From: RHLJ01 sp040222455
Lineage (GTDB): Bacteria > Bacteroidota > Rhodothermia > Balneolales > Balneolaceae
NCBI GenBank assembly: GCA_040222455.1
Contig: JAVKDD010000011.1
Span: forward strand, 744,001 to 808,000
Length of the DNA: 64,000 nucleotides
Direction: 5' to 3'
Every line of letters begins with the position of its first letter. Position 1 is the stretch's first letter. A program made the position numbers and the translations under genes. The notes beneath the pieces were generated by a model. It was given only the letters and a program-made list of their open reading frames with translations, had not been told where the DNA came from and did not search any database. Below, piece after piece: positions 8,413 through 17,555 of the stretch.

Positions 8413-9387
8413 ATGAGTACAATTCTTCGCATACCTTATTCAATGATTCGACCATTGTATGAAAAAACTTCATTTCATAGATCGGTAATAGAAGACATAT
8501 GTGATACTGATTTGAAACCAGCTTATTCGCACTGTAGAGCTATAACCAGGTTTTATGCTAAAACTTTTTATATGGCAACGAGGTTTTTACCCAACGAAAA
8601 ACAACGAAGTATTTTTGCCATTTATGGATTATGCAGATATCTAGACAATCTAGTTGATGATTCTATTGACTTATCAAACAATGTAGTAATAAATCTATCT
8701 GAGGTTGATTCAAAGCTTGATGAATTCAAGCAAAATCTTGCGTTAATATATGAAGGGAAATTATTAAGCGATCCAATTCTCACTGCTTTTTCAGACACAC
8801 TTAAAAGATATCATATCCCTATCGATTTGCCTTTTTTATTAATTGATGGTGTGCGCTCAGATTTAGATAAAAATAGATACTCCAATTTTAAAGAATTGTA
8901 TGATTATTCTTATAAGGTAGCATCGGTTGTTGGATTAATGACAAGCAGAGTTTTTGGCTATGAAAATGAAAACGCGCTCAAATATGCAGTCGATTTAGGT
9001 ATTGCAATGCAGCTTACCAACATAATGAGGGATATTGGCGAAGATTTAGGAAGAAACAGGATCTATTTACCAGCCGATGAAATGGAAAATTTCGGGGTTA
9101 CAGAAGAGGATCTCTTTGAAGAAAAATTATCAGAAAACTTTATTGAACTCCTGAAATTTCAAATTTCACGAGCTAGATCCTATTATGAAAAAGCAGATAT
9201 TGGTATTTCTTTATTAAATAAAGACAGTCGCTTACCGGTGTATTTAGCACGATATAACTATAGCCGAATTCTCGAAAAAATTGAACAAAACGGTTATAAT
9301 GTTTTTGATGAACGTGCTTATTTAAATAGTTTTGAGAAATTTACAATCCTTCCAAAAATCTTAGTAAAAATGAGAGCTGTCAGTTAA
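8413..9387 (+). CDS. Phytoene/squalene synthase family protein
   Basis: 324 aa from the ATG at 8413; a TTG-started extension of 23 residues is less likely. It is a trans-isoprenyl diphosphate synthase that joins two prenyl diphosphates head to head at the membrane surface. The first aspartate-rich motif reads YLDNLVDDSID and the second DIGEDLGRNRIYLP; both bind Mg-diphosphate. Phytoene synthase (carotenoid) is the preferred call, with squalene or hydroxysqualene synthase (HpnC/HpnD-type) as the alternative. No desaturase or cyclase gene is adjacent to decide. It is the first gene of a co-directional run through biotin carboxylase, murQ, plsC and a TonB-like gene. Confidence 0.88.
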   Translation: MSTILRIPYSMIRPLYEKTSFHRSVIEDICDTDLKPAYSHCRAITRFYAKTFYMATRFLPNEKQRSIFAIYGLCRYLDNLVDDSIDLSNNVVINLSEVDSKLDEFKQNLALIYEGKLLSDPILTAFSDTLKRYHIPIDLPFLLIDGVRSDLDKNRYSNFKELYDYSYKVASVVGLMTSRVFGYENENALKYAVDLGIAMQLTNIMRDIGEDLGRNRIYLPADEMENFGVTEEDLFEEKLSENFIELLKFQISRARSYYEKADIGISLLNKDSRLPVYLARYNYSRILEKIEQNGYNVFDERAYLNSFEKFTILPKILVKMRAVS

Positions 9388-9444
9388 TAAAAACTGGTGG
9401 AGAATCACTCCTATATTCGATACTTTCTAAGAAAAGGATTTCTC

Positions 9445-10932
9445 ATGGCTACTATCAAAAAAATCCTAATAGCAAACCGCGGTGAAATAGCTGTTAGAGT
9501 AATACATACCTGTAAAGAGTTAGGCATTAAAAGCGTAGCTGTTTACTCCTGCCCAGATGAATTTTCTCCACACGTTCAATTAGCTGATGAATCAGTTTTT
9601 ATTGGAGAGGCTGCTTCTTCCGAAAGTTATCTAGTAATGGATAAAATTATTGATGCAGCAAATCTTACAGGAGCAGACGCAATCCACCCAGGATATGGTT
9701 TTTTAAGTGAGAATGCTGATTTCGCAGAACGTTGTAAAAAAGAAGGAATAATTTTTATTGGGCCTGAACCAAAAGCGATTCGGTTAATGGGCGATAAAAC
9801 TTCTGCCAGAGAACTGGCTACCGAGTATGAAATCCCAACACCTCCGGGATTAAAAAGCACCCTTAAAAGTATAGAGGAAGCCCGAGAAGTCGCACAAGAT
9901 GTTGGCTTTCCTATTTTGATAAAAGCCTCTGCTGGAGGCGGGGGTAAAGGGATGCGAATTGTTTATGATGAATCTGAATTTGAATCTAGTATAAAAGCAG
10001 CAAAATCTGAGGCTAAAAATGCTTTTGGTGATGACCGTGTATACATCGAAAAATATTTGGAAGAACCTCGGCATATAGAATTTCAAATAATGGCCGATAC
10101 TCATGGTAATATTCTTCATGTTTGGGACAGAGAATGTTCGGTCCAACGTCGTCATCAAAAAGTGATTGAAGAAGCTCCAAGTTCTTTGCTTACAGATGAA
10201 CTTAGATCTGAAATGGCAAAGTATGCTATAAAAGCAGCTGAATCCTGTGACTATGTAGGTGCAGGTACTATCGAGTTTTTAGTAGATAAAAACATGAATT
10301 TCTATTTTTTAGAAATGAATACTCGACTTCAGGTAGAACACCCTGTAACCGAAATGATTTCGGGGCTTGATTTGGTTGCAGCGCAAATATTAGTCGCCGA
10401 AGGAAAAGAATTGCCCTTTAAACAAGAAGATATTAAAAAGGTAGGGCATGCTATCGAATGTAGAATTTATGCAGAAGATCCAGAGAATAATTTCTTACCG
10501 AGTACTGGATTGCTAAGAAAACATAGAATTCCGTCTGGAACTGGAGTTCGGGTTGACGCAGGTGTTGAAGAAGGTCAAGAGATCACAATAAACTACGATC
10601 CAATGATCTCTAAACTCACCGTATATGGACAAGACCGAGAAGACGCCAGAAAGAAAATGCTACGAGCTTTACAGGAATATGAGATTGCTGGTTGTAAAAC
10701 TACAATCCCATTTTGTGAATTTACACTAAACCATGATGCATTTATCTCCGGTAAATATGATACTCATTTTGTAAAGGATCACTTTGATCCAAAAAAATTA
10801 AAACCATCAGCAACTAACGATATTTTAGCTTTCGCGGGAGCATTGTTAAAAGAAGATCAAAATGACAAATCGGTAGAATTTACAAACCAAGAAACAGGGG
10901 CTGTTTCCGAATGGTGGAACAACCGCCGCTAA
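9445..10932 (+). CDS. accC: Biotin carboxylase (acetyl-CoA/propionyl-CoA carboxylase subunit)
   Basis: 495 aa from the ATG at 9445, preceded by an AAGGA Shine-Dalgarno-like sequence at 7-base spacing; an upstream ATG-less extension adds no conserved sequence. It uses ATP and bicarbonate to carboxylate biotin on a carrier protein. Visible are the N-terminal IANRGEIAVRVI, the glycine-rich ATP-grasp loop SAGGGGKGMR, and the catalytic block EMNTRLQVEHPVTE. The ~50-residue tail beyond the usual 450 aa resembles acyl-CoA carboxylase alpha subunits. No biotin carrier (accB) or carboxyltransferase gene is adjacent, so partners must be encoded elsewhere. The stop overlaps the region in which murQ starts. 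Confidence 0.93.
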   Translation: MATIKKILIANRGEIAVRVIHTCKELGIKSVAVYSCPDEFSPHVQLADESVFIGEAASSESYLVMDKIIDAANLTGADAIHPGYGFLSENADFAERCKKEGIIFIGPEPKAIRLMGDKTSARELATEYEIPTPPGLKSTLKSIEEAREVAQDVGFPILIKASAGGGGKGMRIVYDESEFESSIKAAKSEAKNAFGDDRVYIEKYLEEPRHIEFQIMADTHGNILHVWDRECSVQRRHQKVIEEAPSSLLTDELRSEMAKYAIKAAESCDYVGAGTIEFLVDKNMNFYFLEMNTRLQVEHPVTEMISGLDLVAAQILVAEGKELPFKQEDIKKVGHAIECRIYAEDPENNFLPSTGLLRKHRIPSGTGVRVDAGVEEGQEITINYDPMISKLTVYGQDREDARKKMLRALQEYEIAGCKTTIPFCEFTLNHDAFISGKYDTHFVKDHFDPKKLKPSATNDILAFAGALLKEDQNDKSVEFTNQETGAVSEWWNNRR

Positions 10933-10940
10933 CATATTAT

Positions 10941-11864
10941 ATGGACTCATCAAAGAAAAAGCTGTACGAAGCTTTAAACAAACTGGATACAGAACAGCGT
11001 AATATAGAAACAACTGAAATTGACCTCGCTGATTCTTCTGAAATCGTTAGAATGATAAATCAGGAGGATCAAAAAGTAGCATCAGAAGTTGGAAAAAAAC
11101 TCACTGAAATTGCAGAAGCAGTTGATTTAGTTAGTAAAAGTTTCTCAGCAGGAGGGAAACTGCTTTATTTTGGAGCAGGTACTAGTGGTCGGCTAGGAGT
11201 TTTAGATGCAGCTGAATGCCCTCCAACTTTTGGAAGTGAACCCGAACAAGTTCAAGGGCTTATTGCTGGCGGTGTAGATGCTATGTTTGTAGCACAAGAA
11301 GGAGCTGAAGATTCTGAAGAAATTGGGGCTTCTGATTTAAAAAAAAGTAAAGCAACTTCGATTGATGTTGTATGTGGTTTAGCAGCAAGTGGCCGAACAC
11401 CCTATGTACTTGGTGTTTTAAAACAAGCTAAAAAACTTGGGATAAAAACCATATTTATTACCACAGTTCCAGAGTCTCAATTAGCTGTATCTGCAGATAT
11501 TATAATAGATGTACCTGTCGGACCCGAAGTAATAATGGGTAGTACAAGAATGAAAAGTGGAACAGCTCAAAAAATGGTATTAAATATGATTACTACCGGT
11601 GCTTTTATAAGGCAAGGAAAAGTATTTGAGAACGTTATGGTTGATCTTAAGCTATCAAATAAAAAATTAGTAGAGCGAGCCAAAAGAATTATAAGCACTT
11701 TTTGTAATGTTGATTATGAAAAGGCAAGCGATCTTCTTACTCAATCAAATGGCCATGTAAAAACGGCAATTGTAATGGAACTGGCAAAAAAATCAAAACA
11801 TGAAGCTATACAATTATTAAATGCCAATAATGGCTTCATCAGGAGAGCTCTTCAAAACTTATAA
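10941..11864 (+). CDS. murQ: N-acetylmuramic acid 6-phosphate etherase
   Basis: 307 aa from the ATG at 10941. An ATG at 10911 would extend it by 10 residues and overlap the biotin carboxylase gene by 22 bases. The enzyme cleaves the lactyl ether of MurNAc-6-P during peptidoglycan recycling. The SIS domain carries FGAGTSGRLG and DAAECPPTFG, which contains the conserved catalytic Glu. A second acidic region is QEGAEDSEE, and GSTRMKSGTAQKMVLN is the sugar-phosphate-binding strand. Homologues start with a similar KKLYEAL-LDTEQRN segment. It sits between biotin carboxylase and plsC, a grouping that links envelope turnover and lipid genes. Confidence 0.95.
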   Translation: MDSSKKKLYEALNKLDTEQRNIETTEIDLADSSEIVRMINQEDQKVASEVGKKLTEIAEAVDLVSKSFSAGGKLLYFGAGTSGRLGVLDAAECPPTFGSEPEQVQGLIAGGVDAMFVAQEGAEDSEEIGASDLKKSKATSIDVVCGLAASGRTPYVLGVLKQAKKLGIKTIFITTVPESQLAVSADIIIDVPVGPEVIMGSTRMKSGTAQKMVLNMITTGAFIRQGKVFENVMVDLKLSNKKLVERAKRIISTFCNVDYEKASDLLTQSNGHVKTAIVMELAKKSKHEAIQLLNANNGFIRRALQNL

Positions 11865-11866
11865 CG

Positions 11867-12595
11867 ATGAGTAAAATCTTATTTAGTGTGTATGTTTGGG
11901 CATGTTTTGTTCTTTTATTCGCATTTTTTTTCGTTCCTATTTCCATTGTTTATTTAATAACCTTTTTATTTGATAGATATAAACGAATACCAAATTATGT
12001 ATTAGCCAAAATGGCTTGGTGTATGTTAAAGGTAAGTCCTGGTTGGAAGATTGAGATACAAGGAGTAGAAAAGTTTGACACTACAAAACCCACAATATTT
12101 ATAGCAAATCACGAGAGTTTTTTAGATATCCCACTTCTATATCAGTTGCCCTGGAGAATGAAGTGGGTCGTAAAACATAGTATGACGTACATCCCTGTTA
12201 TGGGGTGGATGGTAAAATTAACAGGGCAACTGACCATTAACAGATCAAGCAAATCTGCACTTAAAAAATTATCTAATCTTGTAAAACCATTAAAAGATTT
12301 AGTACCCGTTATGATATTTCCAGAAGGGACTCGTTCTTTAGATGGAAAAGTAAAATCATTCAAAAATGGCGCATTTCTGATGGCACTTGAACATGGGTTT
12401 AGATTGCAACCAATTGTCATTGATGGTGCACATGAAGTTCTTAATTCTGGATCGAAACTATTTAATACAAAAGGAATTTTAAAACTATCAGTTCTTGATT
12501 GTATAGATCCAAAAGATTTTAAAAATATGAGTGATCTAAAATCTTATGCCAGAACAGCAATCTTGAATGAACAAGAGAGATTAGAAAATTATTGA
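11867..12595 (+). CDS. plsC: 1-acyl-sn-glycerol-3-phosphate acyltransferase
   Basis: 242 aa. It acylates lysophosphatidate in phospholipid synthesis at the inner membrane. An N-terminal membrane helix (residues ~5-33) is followed by the acyltransferase motif NHESFLDIP (HX4D) and by FPEGTRS, the phosphate-binding motif. The gene begins 2 bases after murQ, and its TGA overlaps the TTG start of the next gene (TTGA), which suggests translational coupling. A related lysophospholipid acyltransferase specificity is possible, but the motifs and length are typical of PlsC. Confidence 0.93.
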   Translation: MSKILFSVYVWACFVLLFAFFFVPISIVYLITFLFDRYKRIPNYVLAKMAWCMLKVSPGWKIEIQGVEKFDTTKPTIFIANHESFLDIPLLYQLPWRMKWVVKHSMTYIPVMGWMVKLTGQLTINRSSKSALKKLSNLVKPLKDLVPVMIFPEGTRSLDGKVKSFKNGAFLMALEHGFRLQPIVIDGAHEVLNSGSKLFNTKGILKLSVLDCIDPKDFKNMSDLKSYARTAILNEQERLENY

Positions 12596-13272
12596 AGCAA
12601 AGTTTAATCGATACCATACTATCATCTACTCATTACCATCACAGGGTATTGGGGTCGATTATTATTGCTCAACTTATTTTAATTTCTGTTTTTAAATTCT
12701 GGCCAGAAAGTACAAAAGAACCCGTTTCATTTGATCTTTTTGAAAAGAGTGCGATTATAGTTGAAGAGATGATTGTAACCAAACAAGCGAACGCTCCAGC
12801 ATCTCCACCAAAACCTCAAGTACCAATTCCAGTACCTAATGACGAAGTAATTGAAGAAATTATCGAGTTTCCTGAGTTTGATTTATTGTTAAATACAGAT
12901 TCTTTAAGTATTGGGAACACTACGGGACAAAGAGGGGATGATGAGCTCATTTCCGGTAACCCAGATCGTCCTCCAAGAGTTGTAAAAATAGTAGAACCTA
13001 TAGTGCCAGAGGCCGCAAAGCGAGCTGGTATTAAAGCAACAATTACCGTTAACTTCACCGTTTATAGTAATGGAACCGTAAAGGAAGCTTTTATAGCAGA
13101 AATACGTCGGTATAAAGAAAATGGTAGAGACTTCGAAACGGTTAATGATATAGGATATGGATTACTTGAAGCAACGCTGGAAGCAGCCTATAAGTGGCAA
13201 TTTAGACCTGCAAAAGAAGACGGAGAAGACGTTGGGGCTTACACACAAGATATTTTTACTTTTGGCTTTTGA
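12592..13272 (+). CDS. TonB-family energy-transducer-like protein
   Basis: 226 aa, starting with a TTG that overlaps the plsC stop by 4 bases. No later Met precedes the membrane helix, so this start is favoured. One N-terminal transmembrane segment (about residues 19-37) is followed by a proline-rich linker (APASPPKPQVPIPVP) and a C-terminal TonB domain (residues ~125-226, with PEAAKRAGIKATITVNF and YKWQFRPA). TonB proteins transmit the proton-motive force to outer-membrane receptors. No exbB/exbD or receptor gene is adjacent, so a specific partner cannot be named. It is the last gene of the run and is followed by tRNA-Ser. Confidence 0.88.
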   Translation: MKQSLIDTILSSTHYHHRVLGSIIIAQLILISVFKFWPESTKEPVSFDLFEKSAIIVEEMIVTKQANAPASPPKPQVPIPVPNDEVIEEIIEFPEFDLLLNTDSLSIGNTTGQRGDDELISGNPDRPPRVVKIVEPIVPEAAKRAGIKATITVNFTVYSNGTVKEAFIAEIRRYKENGRDFETVNDIGYGLLEATLEAAYKWQFRPAKEDGEDVGAYTQDIFTFGF

Positions 13273-13325
13273 TGATTGCTAAGAGGTAGGATAAATTCTA
13301 TCTTCACCGCCCTTATTGTAAGAAC

Positions 13326-13413
13326 GGAGAGGTGCCGGAGCGGTCGAACGGGCTCGCCTGGAAAGCGTGTGTGCCTCACAAGGGTACCGAGGGTTCGAAT
13401 CCCTCCCTCTCCG
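13326..13413 (+). tRNA. tRNA-Ser (anticodon GGA)
   Basis: 88 nt. A 7-bp acceptor stem GGAGAGG/CCTCTCC, anticodon loop CTGGAAA with GGA at 13360-13362, a long variable arm typical of class II tRNAs, and the T-loop TTCGAAT with a GAGGG/CCCTC stem are all present. The discriminator is G and the CCA end is not encoded. A strong terminator follows. Confidence 0.96.
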
Positions 13414-13417
13414 CATC

Positions 13418-13470
13418 AAACTTCATCATAAAATCTACTCAGTAGTTTAAATGATGAAGTTTTTTTATTT
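13418..13470 (+). terminator. Intrinsic terminator after tRNA-Ser
   Basis: A perfect 12-bp stem AAACTTCATCAT / ATGATGAAGTTT (13418-13429 and 13451-13462) is followed directly by a T-rich run. It is 4 bases beyond the tRNA end and should terminate that transcript. Confidence 0.85.
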
Positions 13471-13671
13471 AAATATTTGACCAAAAAATAATAGTGAAGT
13501 TGAGTTATTTATTATAATTTGGTTTATCAACATACGTGATGGCTTAGATATTTAATTATAGTGGTACAGATTAATTACTTGAATCTAATTTTATTTCAAG
13601 TATTCCTTTCATAGGTTGAATAATCTTATGTCTTCCGATTTTATAACAACAATAACCCAATAATGTAACAG

Positions 13672-15966
13672 ATGCGTAATTATAAGCTGTTAACAATTTG
13701 GCTTCTTGCCGGTATTACAATTTTGAGTTGTGAACTACCCAAAAAACCAGATTTTACTACCTCACATACTGTAGAAGCTCCTCTACTTATTAATAAAGAA
13801 TTTCAATTTCTTGGGGGCGGTGGCTCAGTTGAAGTTTTAATTGACACCACCAAAACTGAATTCGATTCTCTTTTTATACTCGACTCAGTAACGGGATTAA
13901 TCAAGGTCTCCAAAGAAGAGGATTTCGATTTTGGAGATTTAAATGATGCAATTCCTGAAATTAGTACTGATCCAACTACTTTTAATTCTCAAGTTGGTGA
14001 ACTTGAAATTGGTAGTTTTTCTTCTGGTGAAACAAATCTGGGTACAGCAAGTTTCCAGGATTTAACAGGACTAAATCCTGCTTTAGTTCCAGCAGGAACA
14101 GCTATTCCAGGTGGGTCTACACCTTCTCCGGTTAATATTGATGTAGGAGCAAGTGCTGATTTTTTCGTTAGTGCAACGGTAAAAAGAGGGGCTATTGAGT
14201 TATCAATAACTAATAATCTTGGATTCGATATTAATGAAATTACAGTAAATTTAAATTCGGGTGCTACATTTGTTAGATCTACTACAATTGCTGATGCAGA
14301 TCATGGTACCACGAGTTCTGGACAAATTCAGTTTATAGAATGTGATGGAACTGATATCAATCTTTGTGATAGACTATTTGATTTGAATGTAGACGTTAGC
14401 GTTAATTGGCTCGCTCAAAGCACTTCAGCTAACCCTGGTGAATTAATTGTTGAAAATATAAATGGTGTTGGACTTGCTGCTACTCAGGTTCGGGCAGCAG
14501 TCGAATCTCAGGACTTTTCTACAAGCAATACCACCGCTTTTGATGCTACTGAATTCATATTTTCAGAACCAACCCACTTCGTACAACTTGAATCAGGAAT
14601 GCTAAATATTGATCCAATAGTTAACGATCTTGATTTAACCATTGATTCCTTAATCATTTCTTTTCCAACTATTCTTAGAGGTCCTAATTATTTACCGGGC
14701 GATTCATTAAGAATTAGATATATACCGGGATTTGATCAAATTTTACGAAGCGCAACCTCTGAAGCTAAAGAAAGAGATTTATCTGGTTTTAGATTATATG
14801 CTTTAAATAATGAGATCACCTATAACATTTACTCCATTACAGAGAACACAAAATTAGCACCTGTTGGAGATAGAATTAGAACGATAAATGAAAGTCAGGA
14901 AATTAGTTCAGGTGTTCAAATTGAAAACCTGAAAATTGCATCGGCTTTTGGTGAAATTCTACCTCAAACTGTTTCTTTAGGAGAAGATGATCCTTCGAAT
15001 GGTACAAATACATGGGATCTAAATAACGATAGCGAAGCTGAGATTACTGAAATTGACGGCCTCGAAGATATCTCATCTCAGATAGATGGTTTAGAGTTTA
15101 CGCAAGCAACGCTAAGCATTAATTATGAATCTAATATTGGTGTTCCAACTACTATATACTCAGCTTTTCTTGGTACAAATGGAGATGGAGATGAAGTTTT
15201 TCTTAGAGGAAAATCAGGTCAAAATGCTGAAGTTCAGGCTGGCGACCCAATTGATGGTATTTTAAGAAATGGAGTACAATTACTTCCAGAACAAATGATC
15301 AAATTTGAACTTGAACCAAGTGTATCTGGTGGACTGGAAACATTTACACTAACCTTTGATTCAACAAATTCTACTGTTACTGATTTTCTAAATAATCTAC
15401 CAAGCGAAATAAGATTTGTAGGTAAGGCAATAGTAAATGAAAGTGGGAGTGAAGCTACTATAACTTCTCCCTTAGAATTTGATCCAAAAATTAGTGTAGA
15501 CCTTCCTTTGGCATTTAGAACTACAAATGAGACGGTATTTACAGATACTACTGAAGTAGATGCACTTCAGGATTTACCTAGTCCAGAAGACGATGCTAAC
15601 ATCACGGAAGGAATTTTGCAAATTAGTTATGAAAACGGACTTCCATTAGGTTTTTCATTAAGTCTAACTTTCATCGATTCAACGGGTGCTTTTGTAACCT
15701 CACTTCCTGAAGATGCATCAACAGGTGCAAAGTATGATCTTTCAGGTGCAATAATTGATGATGTTACAAGATTTGCTGTAACGCCAACACCGGGAACTAT
15801 TCAAATTGCACTTACCGACCAACAATTGAGTGATTTATATCGAGCTACTTCAATTATTATTGAATCAAACTTGAGAACTACTCAAAATACGGAGGTTAAG
15901 TTTAGGGCAACCGATTTCATAAAACTTAGCGTAAGCGCAAAAATTAGTATAGAAAACGACTTTTAA
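13672..15966 (+). CDS. Large secreted lipoprotein of unknown function
   Basis: 764 aa. The signal peptide ends in a lipobox (ITILSC, Cys at about residue 20), so a lipid-anchored envelope protein is predicted. The body is rich in Thr, Ser, Asp and Asn, with almost no cysteine, and reads as a series of beta-strand-rich modules. FQLESGMLNID-like and SINYESNIG-like phrases recur, suggesting repeated beta-sandwich units without exact sequence repeats. No enzymatic motif was recognised. The next gene, a DUF5723 barrel, starts 18 bases downstream on the same strand. The two are probably a co-expressed outer-membrane pair (inference). A long leader separates it from tRNA-Ser. Confidence 0.75.
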   Translation: MRNYKLLTIWLLAGITILSCELPKKPDFTTSHTVEAPLLINKEFQFLGGGGSVEVLIDTTKTEFDSLFILDSVTGLIKVSKEEDFDFGDLNDAIPEISTDPTTFNSQVGELEIGSFSSGETNLGTASFQDLTGLNPALVPAGTAIPGGSTPSPVNIDVGASADFFVSATVKRGAIELSITNNLGFDINEITVNLNSGATFVRSTTIADADHGTTSSGQIQFIECDGTDINLCDRLFDLNVDVSVNWLAQSTSANPGELIVENINGVGLAATQVRAAVESQDFSTSNTTAFDATEFIFSEPTHFVQLESGMLNIDPIVNDLDLTIDSLIISFPTILRGPNYLPGDSLRIRYIPGFDQILRSATSEAKERDLSGFRLYALNNEITYNIYSITENTKLAPVGDRIRTINESQEISSGVQIENLKIASAFGEILPQTVSLGEDDPSNGTNTWDLNNDSEAEITEIDGLEDISSQIDGLEFTQATLSINYESNIGVPTTIYSAFLGTNGDGDEVFLRGKSGQNAEVQAGDPIDGILRNGVQLLPEQMIKFELEPSVSGGLETFTLTFDSTNSTVTDFLNNLPSEIRFVGKAIVNESGSEATITSPLEFDPKISVDLPLAFRTTNETVFTDTTEVDALQDLPSPEDDANITEGILQISYENGLPLGFSLSLTFIDSTGAFVTSLPEDASTGAKYDLSGAIIDDVTRFAVTPTPGTIQIALTDQQLSDLYRATSIIIESNLRTTQNTEVKFRATDFIKLSVSAKISIENDF

Positions 15967-15984
15967 TATTAAGGAAGTATGACA

Positions 15985-17496
15985 ATGAAAAATTTAAGAA
16001 TCATTTTTACGATTTGTTTTGGACTTGCAGCTACTTCTTTAGTTGCGCAAAGTCGACATTATAACTCAGCTACACTTGGAATGGGTGGTGGTGGAACCGC
16101 ATATATTGATGGATATCATGCAAACTTTTTGAACCCCGCAAACTTGATGCTTCAACACGCAAATAGACCCAAAAGATCGATAGGTTTAGTTGGTGGTTTA
16201 GGTTTTAGAGCAGGTGGTTCTCTATTAAATATTGATGTTTATAATCAATATTTAACCACTGGTTTAACTATTAATGGGCAAGTAAGAGAAGATATGTTGA
16301 ATGATTGGTTTGGATCGAATGATTCAAATACAAGAGAACTAGCTGCTACTTTTAGTGTAATTCCATTTGGTTTCTCAAATAGAGGAAACAAAACCGCATT
16401 TAGTTTAGCAACTAGAGTACGTACTACTCAAGATTTAACGGTTAATAAAGGGTTTATGGAATTAGCTTTTTACGGATTCGATTCCGATAATTTCGCTTCT
16501 CCAGTTCCTGTAAACTTTAATAGTAGAACACTTTCATTTGCTGAAGTCTCCGTCGGATTTGCAATGGAATTACCAATTCCATTAACTGGCCTGATTGAAA
16601 AATTACCTTTTATAAATGGTGTTAGTATTTATGCAGGTGCAGCACCTAAGTATATTGTAGGTATTCAATCTACAGAACTAAATTTCAATTCCGATTTAAC
16701 GGTTAATCCTGTTACTGGCAGCAGCAATGGAAGCATAGTTCATGATTTTAACTATTCTTTGTTCACTTATGGTGATTTATCTGATCAACTAACTGCGTAT
16801 TCAAATGCACGCGAAATTGATCCGGATGCAAAATTAGATGATTTCTTAGATTACAGTGGTTCTGATATTGGAACATTAGGATCTGGGTTTGGTTTAGATC
16901 TTGGTGTTACAGCAGAGTTAGATGTATCTCTTCCAGCTTTAGGGTTCTTTGGGAAAAAACAAGTGCTAAGACTTTCAATGTCTATGACAGATTTAGGAAG
17001 TATTAGTTACGATGAAAGTCCTTCGAGAGTTAACGCAGCAGGTATTGTAACCATTGATGGGGATGTAGGTGATAAAACTCCCAATGAGTATTTCGATGAT
17101 CTAGCTGATAGTTTACAGAACGATGTGTATGGTGGATTTACCTCTCAATCTGTTAGTGCTCAAAAGTATGAACTTCCAGGAATGTATAATTTTGGGGCGG
17201 CATTAACTTTAGGTAAACTTACTACCACTTTAGATTATGGAGTAGGATTTAATGATTTTGGAACCAATAGTAAAAGAAGCGCACTTACTTTAGGTACTGA
17301 ATATCGATTACTAGGAATTATACCATTGCGATTTGGTACTCGAATTGGTGGATACTCCTCAGCTACATATTCGGCGGGATTTGGACTTGATTTAAGATTT
17401 TTTGAGTTTTCCTTCGCGGCTTCTACAGTTGCTAACTCTGCAAATAATGGTAGTTCTGCTGCTGTTGCATGGAGTGGATTACTGATAAGGTTCTAA
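15985..17496 (+). CDS. DUF5723-type outer-membrane beta-barrel protein
   Basis: 503 aa from the ATG at 15985, which has AGGAAG 7 bases upstream; the ATG two codons earlier is too close to that sequence. A signal peptide (MKNLRIIFTICFGLAATSLVAQ) is followed by LGMGGGGTAYIDGYHANFLNPANLML, typical of the DUF5723 and FadL-like families. The rest alternates Gly-rich beta hairpins and ends in an aromatic-rich strand (GLLIRF), as in outer-membrane barrels. The biological role is unknown. It directly follows the 764-aa lipoprotein gene and ends at a bidirectional terminator. Confidence 0.82.
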   Translation: MKNLRIIFTICFGLAATSLVAQSRHYNSATLGMGGGGTAYIDGYHANFLNPANLMLQHANRPKRSIGLVGGLGFRAGGSLLNIDVYNQYLTTGLTINGQVREDMLNDWFGSNDSNTRELAATFSVIPFGFSNRGNKTAFSLATRVRTTQDLTVNKGFMELAFYGFDSDNFASPVPVNFNSRTLSFAEVSVGFAMELPIPLTGLIEKLPFINGVSIYAGAAPKYIVGIQSTELNFNSDLTVNPVTGSSNGSIVHDFNYSLFTYGDLSDQLTAYSNAREIDPDAKLDDFLDYSGSDIGTLGSGFGLDLGVTAELDVSLPALGFFGKKQVLRLSMSMTDLGSISYDESPSRVNAAGIVTIDGDVGDKTPNEYFDDLADSLQNDVYGGFTSQSVSAQKYELPGMYNFGAALTLGKLTTTLDYGVGFNDFGTNSKRSALTLGTEYRLLGIIPLRFGTRIGGYSSATYSAGFGLDLRFFEFSFAASTVANSANNGSSAAVAWSGLLIRF

Positions 17497-17519
17497 GTTT
17501 TATAAAATACCTATTGATT

Positions 17520-17555
17520 AAAAAGCCTTTTATATGAAAATGTAAAAGGCTTTTT
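17520..17555. terminator. Bidirectional intrinsic terminator
   Basis: A 12-bp inverted repeat, AAAAAGCCTTTT / AAAAGGCTTTTT, with a 12-base loop lies between the convergent DUF5723 and FAD-oxidoreductase genes. Both strands have a T-run after the hairpin. The last bases overlap the stop codon of the oxidoreductase. Confidence 0.85.
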
